DNA of 64,000 nt from Leclercia sp. LSNIH1. GTDB lineage: Bacteria > Pseudomonadota > Gammaproteobacteria > Enterobacterales > Enterobacteriaceae. The notes under the pieces were generated by a model. The model saw nothing but the letters and a program-made list of their open reading frames with translations. It did no database searches and was not told the DNA's origin. A program made the position numbers and the translations under genes. The stretch spans positions 2,108,001 through 2,172,000 of the forward strand of contig NZ_CP026167.1 of NCBI RefSeq assembly GCF_002902985.1. The letters run 5' to 3'. Below, one piece after another: positions 36,261 through 46,603 of this stretch (its first letter is position 1; each line of letters begins with the position of its first letter).

Positions 36261-37083
36261 CTTTCAGTTCCTCCAGCGCCAGTTCAATCTCTTCCCCTTT
36301 CGGCACCCGGTGGTGCCATTCAGGCCGTCCCTCAATAAACGAAATTCCCGCGCCCTTGGTGGTGTGGGCGATCACCACATGGGGTTTGCCGTTGGGTTTC
36401 AGCCCTTCCAGGGTGGCGACCACGTCCGCCATGTCGTTGCCGTTGCAGGTGGTCACCTCCAGGCCGAACGCTTTCCATTTCTCATCCAGCGGATCGGTAT
36501 TGAGGATCTCTTTTGTGGAGCCCGCCAGCTGGAGGTTGTTTTTGTCGTTGATAATAAACAGGTTATCCAGCTGATAATGGGCGGCGACCAGCGCGGCCTC
36601 CCAGTTGCTGCCTTCCGCCAGCTCTCCGTCGCCGGTCACCACAAACACCCGGCGCGCGCTGTTGTTGCGTTTTGCCGCCAGGGCGATCCCGACCGCCACT
36701 GGCAGACCATGCCCCAGCGCGCCGGTATTCAGCTCAATGCCCGGCGTTTTATGTTTCACCGGATGGCCCGGCAGGTGAGAGTCGGCATGCTGATAGGTGG
36801 CGAGCCACTCAACGGGGATAAACCCGGCCTCGGCCAGCACGCAGTAATAGCCGCCCACCGCGTGGCCCTTCGACTGGATATAGATATCGCGTTCATCGCT
36901 ATCCTGAAGCGCCGGGGAGCAGTTCAGAATGCGGAAGTAGAGGGCGGTGAGCAGTTCGACCTGCGACAGATCGGCCCCGGTGTGGCCTCCCGCCGGGCTT
37001 TCGGCATTCAGCACGATGATCCGGCGACGAATCGAGCGCGCCCGGGTTTCGAGCTCCGCGATGGAGAGCGAAAACGGATTCAT
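36253..37083 (-). CDS. Transketolase, N-terminal subunit (probable apulose-4-phosphate transketolase A)
   Basis: Thiamine-diphosphate-binding half of the split transketolase, 276 residues. The TPP motif is seen as GDGELAEGSNWEAA followed by NLFIINDKNNLQL, with GHTGADLSQVELLTALYF and SKGHAVGGYYCVLAEAG upstream. It is the first gene of the minus-strand catabolic operon; the promoter and operator lie at 37182-37251. AGGAGG lies 4-9 bases before the ATG. Confidence 0.88.
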   Translation of the reverse strand: MNPFSLSIAELETRARSIRRRIIVLNAESPAGGHTGADLSQVELLTALYFRILNCSPALQDSDERDIYIQSKGHAVGGYYCVLAEAGFIPVEWLATYQHADSHLPGHPVKHKTPGIELNTGALGHGLPVAVGIALAAKRNNSARRVFVVTGDGELAEGSNWEAALVAAHYQLDNLFIINDKNNLQLAGSTKEILNTDPLDEKWKAFGLEVTTCNGNDMADVVATLEGLKPNGKPHVVIAHTTKGAGISFIEGRPEWHHRVPKGEEIELALEELKDE

Positions 37084-37181
37084 AACATACCTCCTGAATT
37101 TATAATCTGTTGTGAATAATTATTCCAGCCGGGTAAGTTATTCCCCTGTTCTCTCTGTCAGAGCAGGGATTTATAACTGCT

Positions 37182-37300
37182 TTGAATATATATTCAATGC
37201 TGATTTATTATTCATGCTATGTAAGATATGCCCAGTCAGGAGGTTTGTCTACGGTTTGAGCGGGCAAATTTCGAAGAAAGGAGAAAAGGATCACATTTGC
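37182..37300 (-). promoter_or_regulatory. Promoter/operator block of the catabolic operon, duplicated at 42634-42740
   Basis: On the minus strand: -35 TAGACA (37246-37251), 17-bp spacer, -10 TATCTT (37223-37228). Downstream of it is the perfect palindrome TTGAATATATATTCAA (37182-37197) with an extra half-site TTATTCA beside it. Upstream is GTGATCCTTTTCTCCTTT (near 37280-37297). All of these elements recur with the same order and spacing before the ABC importer operon. The palindrome is the likely SorC operator. Confidence 0.7.
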
Positions 37301-37379
37301 CCGGCGGATCGGGCGGGCGCTTGCTTGTTAAATATTCAGTGATGAATAAAAATAACGACAGCCGATTAAGGGGAACGTT

Positions 37380-38333
37380 ATGTCGAAACAGGATGAACAG
37401 CGATTGCTGGTGAAGATCGCCACACTTTACTACAGCGAGAATAAAAAGCAGTCCGAGATTGCCTCGCTGCTGCACCTCTCACAATCCTTCGTGTCGCGGG
37501 CGCTGACGCGTTGCCAGAAAGAGGGGCTGGTCAAAATTACCGTCGTTCAGCCTACCAATATTTTTGTCTCGCTGGAAAAGGCGCTGGAGGAGCAGTACGG
37601 CATCCGCCAGGCCATCGTGGTGGACGTGGGCGAGAGCCCGTCCAGTGCCCAGATCAAGCACGCCATCGGCAGCGCGGCGGCGCACTATGTCGAAACCCGC
37701 CTGCGTCCGGAAGACCTGGTGGGGATCTCCTCCTGGAGCAGCACCATCCGCTGCATGGTGGATGAGATGCACCCGCAGAATATCCGCGCCGCGGGGGTGA
37801 TCCAGCTCCTGGGCGGCGTGGGTCCCAACGGCAACGTGCAGGCGACCATTCTTACCCAGCAGCTGGCGGCGCACCTTGGCTGCCCGGCGTGGCTGTTGCC
37901 GTCGCAAAGTATTGAGCACTCGGTAGAGGAGCGCGCCCGGCTGGTGAGCAGCCCGGACGTGGCGGCGGTGGTAAGCAAATTTGCCGAAGTGGATGTGGCG
38001 ATCGTCGGTATCGGCGAGCTGGAGCCGTCGCAGCTGCTGAAGAACTCCGGCAACTATTACAACGAAGAGATGCTCAAACTGCTGGCCGAACGCGGGGCGG
38101 TAGGGGATATCTGCCTGCATTACTACGATGCGAAAGGCGAGCCGGTGCTGAGTGCCGAAGAAGATCCGGTGATTGGTATGGAGCTGGCGCAGATCCGCGC
38201 CTGCCCGCAGGTAATCGCCCTGGCGGGCGGGGAAGAGAAACGCAACGCCATTCGCGGGGCGCTGGAAGGGAAGTATATCGACGTGTTAATCACCGATTAC
38301 CCGACGGCGCGGAGTTTATTGAAGACATCGTAA
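37380..38333 (+). CDS. SorC-family sugar-binding transcriptional regulator
   Basis: Regulator of 317 residues. The N-terminal helix-turn-helix (KKQSEIASLLHLSQSFVSRALTRC, residues about 20-43) precedes a large phosphosugar-binding domain of the SorC/DeoR type (AIVVDVGESP, QLLGGVGPNGN, GIGELEPSQLL and VIALAGGEEKRNAIRGAL). It is divergent from the transketolase operon and convergent with the ABC permease, so it stands between the two halves of the pentose regulon, which carry the same operator block. Confidence 0.92.
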   Translation: MSKQDEQRLLVKIATLYYSENKKQSEIASLLHLSQSFVSRALTRCQKEGLVKITVVQPTNIFVSLEKALEEQYGIRQAIVVDVGESPSSAQIKHAIGSAAAHYVETRLRPEDLVGISSWSSTIRCMVDEMHPQNIRAAGVIQLLGGVGPNGNVQATILTQQLAAHLGCPAWLLPSQSIEHSVEERARLVSSPDVAAVVSKFAEVDVAIVGIGELEPSQLLKNSGNYYNEEMLKLLAERGAVGDICLHYYDAKGEPVLSAEEDPVIGMELAQIRACPQVIALAGGEEKRNAIRGALEGKYIDVLITDYPTARSLLKTS

Positions 38334-38345
38334 GCAGTGCATTTT

Positions 38346-38423
38346 GCCCGGCGGCGGCTTCGCCTTGCACGGGCCGACATGTTGTGCCGTTGTAGGCCGG
38401 GTAAGCGTAGCGCCACCCGGCAT
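38346..38423. repeat. Two REP palindromes (BIME)
   Basis: GC-rich palindromes at 38346-38378 and 38392-38423 in opposite orientation, between the convergent SorC regulator and ABC permease genes. Confidence 0.75.
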
Positions 38424-38441
38424 AAACCCCGCACAATGTCG

Positions 38442-39530
38442 CTACTTTCCTTCCATCACCGCCTTCTGCGCCACCACCGCCGCTTTCTGCTGCATCCGGT
38501 TTTGCATCTGGTCGATAATCACCGCCACGATAATCACAATCCCTTTGATCACCATCTGCCAGAACTCGCTCACCCCCATCATCACCAGGCCGTCGGCCAA
38601 AAAGCCGATGACGAAGGCGCCGATCAGGGTGCCGAGAATGGTGCCGCGGCCGCCAGCAAGCGAGGTGCCGCCCAGCACCACCGCGGCGATGGCGTTCATC
38701 TCAAAGGCGGTGCCGTTGGCCGGATGGCTGGCTAACAGCTGGGCGGAAACCACAATCCCGGCGATGGCAGCGCAGAACCCCGACAGGGTATAGACCAGCA
38801 CTTTCACCTGCTTGACCCGCACCCCGGAGAGTTCTGCGGCGCGCTCGTTATCGCCGATGGCGTAGACGTGGCGGCCAAAGGGCAGGCGGCGGGCGATGTA
38901 GGCGATGACCAGCGCCAGCACGATCATCATCCAGATGGCCCACGGAATGTCGAGGAACGTGCCTGCGCCAATCTCATCAAAGCCGGTATTCCCCAGCTGC
39001 GGGTTACCGGAGAGCCCCGGGAAGGTCTGGCCGTCGGAGGTCAGCATCGACGCGCCGCGCAGCACGTACATGGTACCCAGCGTGCAGATAAAGGGCGCGA
39101 CGTTATAGCGGGTGATGATCCAGCCGTTCACCGCCCCTATCAGTGCGCCGATCAGCAGCACCACGGGCACAATCACCCACACGCTCGGGAAGATGGCGAT
39201 GCCAAACATCGGCAGCACAATCCCTTTGGTGATCATCCACCCGGCGATCATCCCGCACAGCCCCAGGGTAGCGCCGATGGAGAGGTCGATCCCGGCGGTG
39301 ATGATCACAAAGGTGATCCCCAGCGCCAGGAAGGCGTTGATGGCGATATGTTTAATCATGATCACCAGGCTGCCGGTGGAGAGAAAGCCCGGCACGGTCA
39401 TGGTGAAGAAGCCGACAATCAAAAACAGCGCAATGAAGGTGCGCATTTTCAGCAACAGCAGCAGAACATTTTCCCGGGAAAGCGAGGCCCCTTTATGCGG
39501 CGCCAGCGCGACAGACTGTGTCGTTTTCAT
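38442..39530 (-). CDS. Sugar ABC transporter permease (RbsC-like)
   Basis: Inner-membrane permease of 362 residues of the ribose/xylose type, with about 8-10 membrane segments and the signatures ITAGIDLSIGATLGL and AIAAVVLGGTSLAGGRGTILGT. The ATG at 39530 with AGGGG upstream is chosen; a GTG at 39548 would overlap the ATPase gene. It ends the importer operon and is predicted to form the channel for D-apiose or a similar pentose. Confidence 0.92.
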   Translation of the reverse strand: MKTTQSVALAPHKGASLSRENVLLLLLKMRTFIALFLIVGFFTMTVPGFLSTGSLVIMIKHIAINAFLALGITFVIITAGIDLSIGATLGLCGMIAGWMITKGIVLPMFGIAIFPSVWVIVPVVLLIGALIGAVNGWIITRYNVAPFICTLGTMYVLRGASMLTSDGQTFPGLSGNPQLGNTGFDEIGAGTFLDIPWAIWMMIVLALVIAYIARRLPFGRHVYAIGDNERAAELSGVRVKQVKVLVYTLSGFCAAIAGIVVSAQLLASHPANGTAFEMNAIAAVVLGGTSLAGGRGTILGTLIGAFVIGFLADGLVMMGVSEFWQMVIKGIVIIVAVIIDQMQNRMQQKAAVVAQKAVMEGK

Positions 39531-39531
39531 C

Positions 39532-41058
39532 TTAGAACCCCTGAGCACTTGCGGTTACCAGTGCCGACTCTTCGGCCCGATCGCGAACAATATCGGCGGT
39601 CAGTTTGCCGCCGGACATCACCAGAATGCGGTCAGATACCGCCATAATCTCTTTCAAATCCGAGGTAGAGAAGACCACCGCGATCCCCTCCTCAGAGAGC
39701 TGCACCATCATGCGGAATACGTCCGCTTTGGCCCCCACGTCGATGCCGCGGGTCGGCTCATCAAGGAAGAGCACCTTCGGGTTGGTCAGCAGCGAGCGGC
39801 CAATCACCACCTTTTGCTGGTTGCCGCCGCTGAGCGCCTGGATCTCTACTTCCGGGGTGGAGACCTTAATCGACAGGTTGCCGATGGTGCTGGCGACGAC
39901 CTGCTGCTCCGCCTTTTGCGCGATGGCAAAGCCGCGCTGCAACCGACGCCAGAGGCTGGCGATGGTCAGGTTGCTGGCCACCGACGAGCCGGGGAAAATG
40001 CCGGTGCGTTTGCGGTCTTCCGGCACCAGGCTCATCCCCATGCGGATACGCTCGGCGGTGGTTAAGCGCTGGGGCACCGGTTTACTGTCGAGCCACAGCT
40101 TGCCCAGATAGTTGCGCTCGGTGCCGAGCATGCACTCAAAAAGCTCCGTGCGTCCGGCCCCCATCAGGCCGTAGATGCCGACGATCTCCCCGGCTTTGAC
40201 CTGGAAGCTGACGTCGTTGACCACCGTATTCCCGGCTGCGTTGACGCAGGTGATGTGCTCCGCCTCCAGCACCGGCGCGCCGAAGGTGCGGCCCGGCTCA
40301 AGGAAGTTACTCACCGGGTCGCTGCCGAGCATCTCGCGCACAATCCACGGCACGTCGATATCCTGCACCTTCGCTTCGGCCTGGAATTTGCCGTCGCGCA
40401 GAATGGTGATCACATCGCCTATCGCCATCAGCTCTTCCAGGCGGTGGGAGATATAGATGATGGAGACCCCCTGACGGGTCAGCTCGCGGATCACCCGAAA
40501 CAGGATCTCCACCTCGGTTTTACTCAGCGCCGAGGTGGGCTCGTCGAGGATCAGGATGTCGGCATCCTCGGCCAGCGCCTTGGCGATCTCGATCAGCTGC
40601 TGCTGTCCCACCTTCAGGTTGCCCACCAGTTCGCGCGGGGAGATAGGCTGATCGAGGCGTTTCAGCAGCTCCGCGGTGCGGGCCTCCTGTTCTGCCTCGT
40701 TGATCGGCGTTACCCCTTTTTGCAGCTCGCGGCCAAGGAAGACGTTCTCCGCCACGTTGAGGTTCTCAAACAGGTTCAGCTCCTGGTGTACCATGCCAAT
40801 GCCGTGGGCGGCGGCATCCCGGGTACTGGCGAACGAGACCTGTTTGCCGTTGAGCCACATCTCGCCGAGGCTGGGCTGCTGGACGCCAGCGAGGATCTTC
40901 ATCAGCGTCGATTTCCCGGCGCCGTTCTCGCCGATAATCACGTTCACTTTGCCGCGCCAGACGCGGTAATCGACCTTATCCAGCGCCACGGTGCCGGGAA
41001 AGAGCATCGAGATCCCGCGGGTGCTGAGGATAATGTCGTCTGCCGGGGTATCGCTCAT
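39532..41058 (-). CDS. Sugar ABC transporter ATPase (RbsA-like, two nucleotide-binding domains)
   Basis: Cytoplasmic ATPase of 508 residues with tandem ABC domains. The first has Walker A GENGAGKS, the signature KVGQQQLIEIAKAL and Walker B ILILDEPTSAL; the second has GLMGAGRTE, the signature LSGGNQQKVVIGRSL and VLFLDEPTRGIDVGAK. This is the usual RbsA/XylG design. A GTG three bases upstream (41061) is also possible. The start overlaps the DUF2291 stop. Confidence 0.94.
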   Translation of the reverse strand: MSDTPADDIILSTRGISMLFPGTVALDKVDYRVWRGKVNVIIGENGAGKSTLMKILAGVQQPSLGEMWLNGKQVSFASTRDAAAHGIGMVHQELNLFENLNVAENVFLGRELQKGVTPINEAEQEARTAELLKRLDQPISPRELVGNLKVGQQQLIEIAKALAEDADILILDEPTSALSKTEVEILFRVIRELTRQGVSIIYISHRLEELMAIGDVITILRDGKFQAEAKVQDIDVPWIVREMLGSDPVSNFLEPGRTFGAPVLEAEHITCVNAAGNTVVNDVSFQVKAGEIVGIYGLMGAGRTELFECMLGTERNYLGKLWLDSKPVPQRLTTAERIRMGMSLVPEDRKRTGIFPGSSVASNLTIASLWRRLQRGFAIAQKAEQQVVASTIGNLSIKVSTPEVEIQALSGGNQQKVVIGRSLLTNPKVLFLDEPTRGIDVGAKADVFRMMVQLSEEGIAVVFSTSDLKEIMAVSDRILVMSGGKLTADIVRDRAEESALVTASAQGF

Positions 41059-41666
41059 CACGGCGTCTCCTGTTTCAGTTCCAGCGCTGCCGCCTCATTC
41101 GCCTTGCCGCCCGTCAGGGTGGTGGCGAACAGCACGGTGGCATTTTTGCCGCTCCAGCTGTCGTCGATTTTCGGCAGATGCTTCGCCGCCTCGCGGTTGA
41201 GGGCGCGGGAGAGCTGGGCATACTGAACCTGGTTGGTAAATTCATCGAAGCGGAATCCGGCGGCGTCGCGGATGGCGTTGCCGCGCATCACCGGCCCGCT
41301 CTGGATCTCCACCGGCTGGCCGTTCACCGTCATCACCAGCTTCTGCTCACGCGCGTTGCTGGCATCCACGCGCTCCACCTTGCCGGTAAGGCGCACGAAG
41401 ACGCTCTGCGGTGTGGCTGCGGGCGTGTTCAGCTGGGTGGAGAGGGCGCTGGCGTCCAGGGCATGATTTTTCGCGGCGTCGAGGATCCGCGGCTGCCAGG
41501 TTTGTTGCGCGATCTGCTGTGGGGTCTGGTTGTCAAAGCTCGCTTTGGCGTTGGGATCGGCAGGCATGATCGGCTTGCCGTTCTCATCCAGATCCACCAC
41601 GGTGCAGGCCGTCAGCAACAGGGCGGCTGCGCCTGTCAGCGCGGCGCCCCATTGTGTTAATCGCAT
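41058..41666 (-). CDS. DUF2291 lipoprotein
   Basis: Predicted lipoprotein of 202 residues. The lipobox LLTAC is at residues 17-21, and the mature part is mixed alpha/beta with no known catalytic motif (FVRLTGKVERVDASNAREQ in the middle). It lies between the binding protein and the ATPase genes. DUF2291 proteins are repeatedly found inside ribose-type ABC operons and are presumed accessory to uptake; the role is not known. Confidence 0.85.
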   Translation of the reverse strand: MRLTQWGAALTGAAALLLTACTVVDLDENGKPIMPADPNAKASFDNQTPQQIAQQTWQPRILDAAKNHALDASALSTQLNTPAATPQSVFVRLTGKVERVDASNAREQKLVMTVNGQPVEIQSGPVMRGNAIRDAAGFRFDEFTNQVQYAQLSRALNREAAKHLPKIDDSWSGKNATVLFATTLTGGKANEAAALELKQETP

Positions 41667-41677
41667 ACTGCCTCCGC

Positions 41678-42740
<1,063 letters not shown>

Positions 42741-42754
42741 ACGATCCTGAGCAA

Positions 42755-43399
42755 TTATTCATCACAGATCAGCGTCACGACCGTCGCGTCTTTATGGAGC
42801 CAGTGCGCGGTAAATACCTGATTTTGTGTGAAGGGAGGAAGCGGGCGGGTCAGCATTAAGGTCAGCGCGTCGGCGGTCAGGGAGGTGACGCGCGCGCACT
42901 CAAACCCCATCCACGCCTGTACCTGAGGGAAGAGCGCTTTGAACAGGCTCTCTTTGGCGCTAAAGGCCAGGGTGAAGGCGAGCGCGAAGGGAAGACCGCA
43001 GTCGGCCAGCACCTGGGCTTCCGCAGGATCAAGCACCCCATCCTGAATCTCACGCGCTTCGTTTTCCGCGATAATCGCTTCGCAATCGATCCCCACCAGG
43101 CCATTATCGCGACAAATCGCTACCGCCTGCGTGCCGCTGTGGGAGAGGCTGCCCCGCACCCCGGCAGGCCACAGCGGTTCCCCGCTGCTGCCGATGCCGG
43201 GAATGACCTGCCGGTTCAGGGCATGAAAGGCGGCGATGCGCCCGGCCAGATGATCGGCTTTGCGTTTGCGTCCGGCGTCAGAGAGCTGGTGATGGTGCGG
43301 CAGCCAGAGCAGATCGGCCTCGGTGAAGGTGGCGGGATCGAAGGTGACGCGGTGAATGGTCTCTCCGGCGAGAAGAAATGTGGCGTGGGTGGTCTGCAT
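42755..43399 (-). CDS. entD: 4'-phosphopantetheinyl transferase EntD
   Basis: Transferase of 214 residues that loads the phosphopantetheine arm onto EntB and EntF for enterobactin synthesis. The diagnostic motifs are GSLSHSGTQAVAI, VGIDCEAI and the magnesium/catalytic FSAKESLFKALFP. It aligns with E. coli EntD along its length (LLWLPHHHQL, AGRKRKADHLAGRIAA). In E. coli its upstream partner is fepA; here fhlA ends only 57 bases upstream on the same strand, and no other ent/fep gene is in the window. Confidence 0.93.
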   Translation of the reverse strand: MQTTHATFLLAGETIHRVTFDPATFTEADLLWLPHHHQLSDAGRKRKADHLAGRIAAFHALNRQVIPGIGSSGEPLWPAGVRGSLSHSGTQAVAICRDNGLVGIDCEAIIAENEAREIQDGVLDPAEAQVLADCGLPFALAFTLAFSAKESLFKALFPQVQAWMGFECARVTSLTADALTLMLTRPLPPFTQNQVFTAHWLHKDATVVTLICDE

Positions 43400-43456
43400 G
43401 TTCTTCTCGCGGTGGACAAAAGGAGCGCTATCTTAACCTGTTTGCGGCCCGGTTGC

Positions 43457-45541
43457 TCAGAAGAGGGCGTTTTTGTCGATCCCCAGGCGCTTCATGCGCG
43501 ACAGCAGGGTGGTGCGTTTCAGCCCCAGACGCTGGGCCGCGCCTCGCGGTCCGGCGATCACGCCGTTGGTCTCTTTCAGCACCCGCACAATGTGCTGATA
43601 CTCCTCCTCGCCTTCGCGAATTTCGCTTACCACGGTCTCCGGCGCGGCACTGCTGGCGCGATGAAAATCGATATCCGGCATCGAAAGCTGCAGGACGTTG
43701 CCGCGGGTGAGCAACACGGCACGCTCAATCACGTTTTCCAGCTCGCGCACGTTGCCCGGCCACTCCATCCTGCTGAGCTGGCGCAGGGTCTCCGCCGGAA
43801 TGCTGTCGATATTGCGCCCCAGCCGGTGGGCAATCTTAAAGGTGAAGGATTTCACCAGCAGGGGAATATCTTCCGGGCGTTCACGCAGCGGCGGCAGGAA
43901 GATTGGAAAGACGTTAAGACGATAGTAGAGATCGCTGCGGAATTCGCGGTCGGCCACCATCTGCGTCAGATCGCGGTTGGTGGCGGCAATCAGCCGCACG
44001 TCGGTGTGGATGATGCGGTTGCTGCCGAGGCGCTCAAACTCCTGCTCCTGGAGCACGCGCAGCAGCTTGGGCTGGAGCTCAATGGGCATATCGCCCACTT
44101 CATCCAGAAACAGGGTGCTTTTGTCCGCCAGCTCAAAGCGGCCAATGCGCTGGGCGCTGGCGCCGGTAAAGGCCCCGCGTTCGTGGCCAAAGAGATCGCT
44201 CTCCAGTAGCCCGGCAGGCATCGCCGCGCAGTTCATCTTCACCATCCGCCGGTCGCTGCGCCCGCTCTGGTTGTGAATGGCGCGGGCAATCAGCTCCTTA
44301 CCCGTGCCGGTCTCGCCGAGGATCAGCACGGTACTGTTGCTCCGGGCGACCATCTCCACCTGCTTCATCACCGTCATCATGGCGCTGCTGCGGCCAATGA
44401 TTTCGCCAAAATCGGTGGCAACGTTGTTGATCTGCTCGGTCAGGGCGAGGTTTTCGTCGATCAACCGCTCCTTGAGATGGCTGATTTCCCGGTAGGAGAG
44501 GGCGTTATCCACGGCGATGGCGACACGTTCGGCAATCTGGTTCAGCAGCTTCAGATTGGACGGGGTAAACACCTGGGCGTTGCACTGCGCCAGCTTCAGG
44601 GTGCCGAGCACCCGGTCGCGGAACATCAGCGGGAACAGGCAGAGGGTCTGATCCTGCTCGCCCCACATATCAAACAGCATGCGTTCATAGGGGGCGTGCT
44701 GATCCCGGTGATGCAGGTTAAGCATCAGCATCTGCCTGTTGCGCATCACTTTTTCGGACAGGGTGCCCTTTTCATCCACTTCGCTCTGGTCGTGCAGGGG
44801 CGCCTCTTTATCGAGATAGTGGGTGGAGTAGACGAGAAGCTTCCCTTTGCGATCGCTGCGCAGCACCATGCTGATGGAGTCGATGCCGAAGTTGCGCTGG
44901 ATCTCCTGCGCCACCTCCGACACCAGTTCATCAAGGTCGAGCTTCGACAGCACGGCGTTGGTGATCGCCACCAGCAGGCGAAAATCGTTACGCTCCCGCC
45001 AGAGCAGGTCGTAGTTGTCGCTGTTGTGCAGCCGCGCCTGGATCTGCTCCACGGCCAGCCCGGCCGCCTGGGTGAGGGTTTGCAGGCGGGAAAAATCGCC
45101 GTCGCTCCAGGGGTTCTCCTGGGTGCGCAAAAACTCGCAGCCGCCGAAGATGCGGCCATCGGCGGCGATGGGCGTCAGGCAGTAGTGGGCAAATGAGGGA
45201 TAACGATCGAGGGCGGCAAGCTGCGGCCAGGTCTCGTTAAAGGTCGCCGCCGTGCAGTGCAGCACGTCCGGGCGGGAAAGCATGCGGCGAAAAGGGCCGC
45301 TCGCCAGCAGGGGCTCATCTTCGTAGCGGATATCACAGCCCTGTTCGTCGGTGCTGTAGAGACAGACCCGGCGCGATTCCGACTGCCAGAGCAGAATATG
45401 AACGCTATCGGCGAGGTTTATCTGCCGGACATGCTGGGTCAGCGCCTGCGCCAGGGCGCAAAGATCGGTCTGTTGCAGCAGAGTACGGGTAATGTCGAAC
45501 AATCCGTGATCGACAGGATCGTTGGTGGGTGTATACGACAT
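43457..45541 (-). CDS. fhlA: Formate-responsive sigma-54 activator FhlA
   Basis: Activator of the formate regulon, 694 residues. Two N-terminal GAF-type regions sense formate; the AAA+ domain has Walker A GETGTGKE, the sigma-54 contact loop GAFTGA and FLDEVGDMP; the C-terminus has the helix-turn-helix AAQRLGLKRTTLLSRMKRLGI in the last 30 residues. It matches E. coli FhlA in length and sequence. It lies after hypE, so it belongs to the hypABCDE-fhlA operon as in E. coli. Confidence 0.97.
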   Translation of the reverse strand: MSYTPTNDPVDHGLFDITRTLLQQTDLCALAQALTQHVRQINLADSVHILLWQSESRRVCLYSTDEQGCDIRYEDEPLLASGPFRRMLSRPDVLHCTAATFNETWPQLAALDRYPSFAHYCLTPIAADGRIFGGCEFLRTQENPWSDGDFSRLQTLTQAAGLAVEQIQARLHNSDNYDLLWRERNDFRLLVAITNAVLSKLDLDELVSEVAQEIQRNFGIDSISMVLRSDRKGKLLVYSTHYLDKEAPLHDQSEVDEKGTLSEKVMRNRQMLMLNLHHRDQHAPYERMLFDMWGEQDQTLCLFPLMFRDRVLGTLKLAQCNAQVFTPSNLKLLNQIAERVAIAVDNALSYREISHLKERLIDENLALTEQINNVATDFGEIIGRSSAMMTVMKQVEMVARSNSTVLILGETGTGKELIARAIHNQSGRSDRRMVKMNCAAMPAGLLESDLFGHERGAFTGASAQRIGRFELADKSTLFLDEVGDMPIELQPKLLRVLQEQEFERLGSNRIIHTDVRLIAATNRDLTQMVADREFRSDLYYRLNVFPIFLPPLRERPEDIPLLVKSFTFKIAHRLGRNIDSIPAETLRQLSRMEWPGNVRELENVIERAVLLTRGNVLQLSMPDIDFHRASSAAPETVVSEIREGEEEYQHIVRVLKETNGVIAGPRGAAQRLGLKRTTLLSRMKRLGIDKNALF

Positions 45542-45592
45542 GCGTTTTATCCAGAGTATCCAGAAAAATAAGAGACGAATGCGCCGCCCGGA

Positions 45593-46603
45593 TCAGCAAA
45601 TTCGCGGCAGTGGCTCGCTGTGGGGCAAATTCAGCGACCGTTTTACGCCGTATAGTCCGGTAAGTCGTACCCCTTTGTGCTCAACCACCTCACCAATAAT
45701 AGCGGCGTTCACGCCCAAAGGATGCGCCCGCAGCCGGGCCAGCACCCGTTCGGCCGCCTGGCGTTCCACCACGATAGCCAGCTTGCCTTCGTTGGCGAAG
45801 TTGAGCGGGTCAAGCCCCAGCAGTTCGCACGCGCCGCGCACGGCAGGTTTCACCGGCAGGCTGGCTTCTTCTATTTCAATCCCGCAGCCGCTGCTGGCGG
45901 CAAACTCATGGGCCACGGCGTTCACGCCGCCGCGGGTGGCGTCGCGCAGGGCTTTGATGCCGGGCTCGCCACGCAGGGCCTGGATCAGCGGCGTCAGTAC
46001 CGCGCAGTCGCTCTGCAGATCGCCCTCCAGACCTAACCCTTCGCGCAGGTTAAGGATGGTGGCGCCGTGATCGCCGAGCGTGCCGCTCACCAGCAGCACA
46101 TCCCCGGCCTCAATCTGGCGCATACCCCAGTTTACCCCCTCGGGCACCGAACCGATACCGGCGGTATTAATAAACACTTTATCTGCCGCGCCGCGCGGTA
46201 CCACCTTGGTATCGCCGGTGACGATGGCAATGCCCGCCGCCGCCGCGGTGGCGGCCATGCTGGTGACGATGCGCTCAAGGGTCGCCATCTCCAGCCCCTC
46301 TTCGAGGATAAAGCCGCAGGAGAGCCAGCGCGGGATCGCCCCGCTCACGGCGACATCGTTGGCGGTGCCGCAGATGGCCAGCTTGCCGATATCGCCCCCG
46401 GGGAAGAAGAGCGGGTCAATCACGTAGCTGTCGGTGGAAAAGGCCAGCCGGTCGCCGTGGGCGGTCAGCTCGTGCAGCGGGATCCGGGCCTGGTCTTCCT
46501 GTTCGTCCAGCAGTGGGTTGGCGAAGGCGCGCATGAAAAGCTCGCCGATCAGCTGCTGCATCGCCTGTCCGCCGCTGCCGTGGGCGAGGGTTATCTGTTT
46601 CAA
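45593..46603 (-). CDS. hypE: Hydrogenase maturation factor HypE
   Basis: Carbamoyl dehydratase of 336 residues that converts the carbamoylated C-terminal cysteine to a thiocyanate for the NiFe-site cyanide ligands. The C-terminus ends in the essential PRIC, and the ATP-binding PurM-like fold is seen (GTANDVAVSGAIP, VTGDTKVV, GTLGDHGATI). The start codon is TTG at 46603, which overlaps the hypD stop (TTGA); GGAG is upstream and an in-frame stop immediately precedes it, so no ATG is available. Confidence 0.95.
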   Translation of the reverse strand: MKQITLAHGSGGQAMQQLIGELFMRAFANPLLDEQEDQARIPLHELTAHGDRLAFSTDSYVIDPLFFPGGDIGKLAICGTANDVAVSGAIPRWLSCGFILEEGLEMATLERIVTSMAATAAAAGIAIVTGDTKVVPRGAADKVFINTAGIGSVPEGVNWGMRQIEAGDVLLVSGTLGDHGATILNLREGLGLEGDLQSDCAVLTPLIQALRGEPGIKALRDATRGGVNAVAHEFAASSGCGIEIEEASLPVKPAVRGACELLGLDPLNFANEGKLAIVVERQAAERVLARLRAHPLGVNAAIIGEVVEHKGVRLTGLYGVKRSLNLPHSEPLPRIC

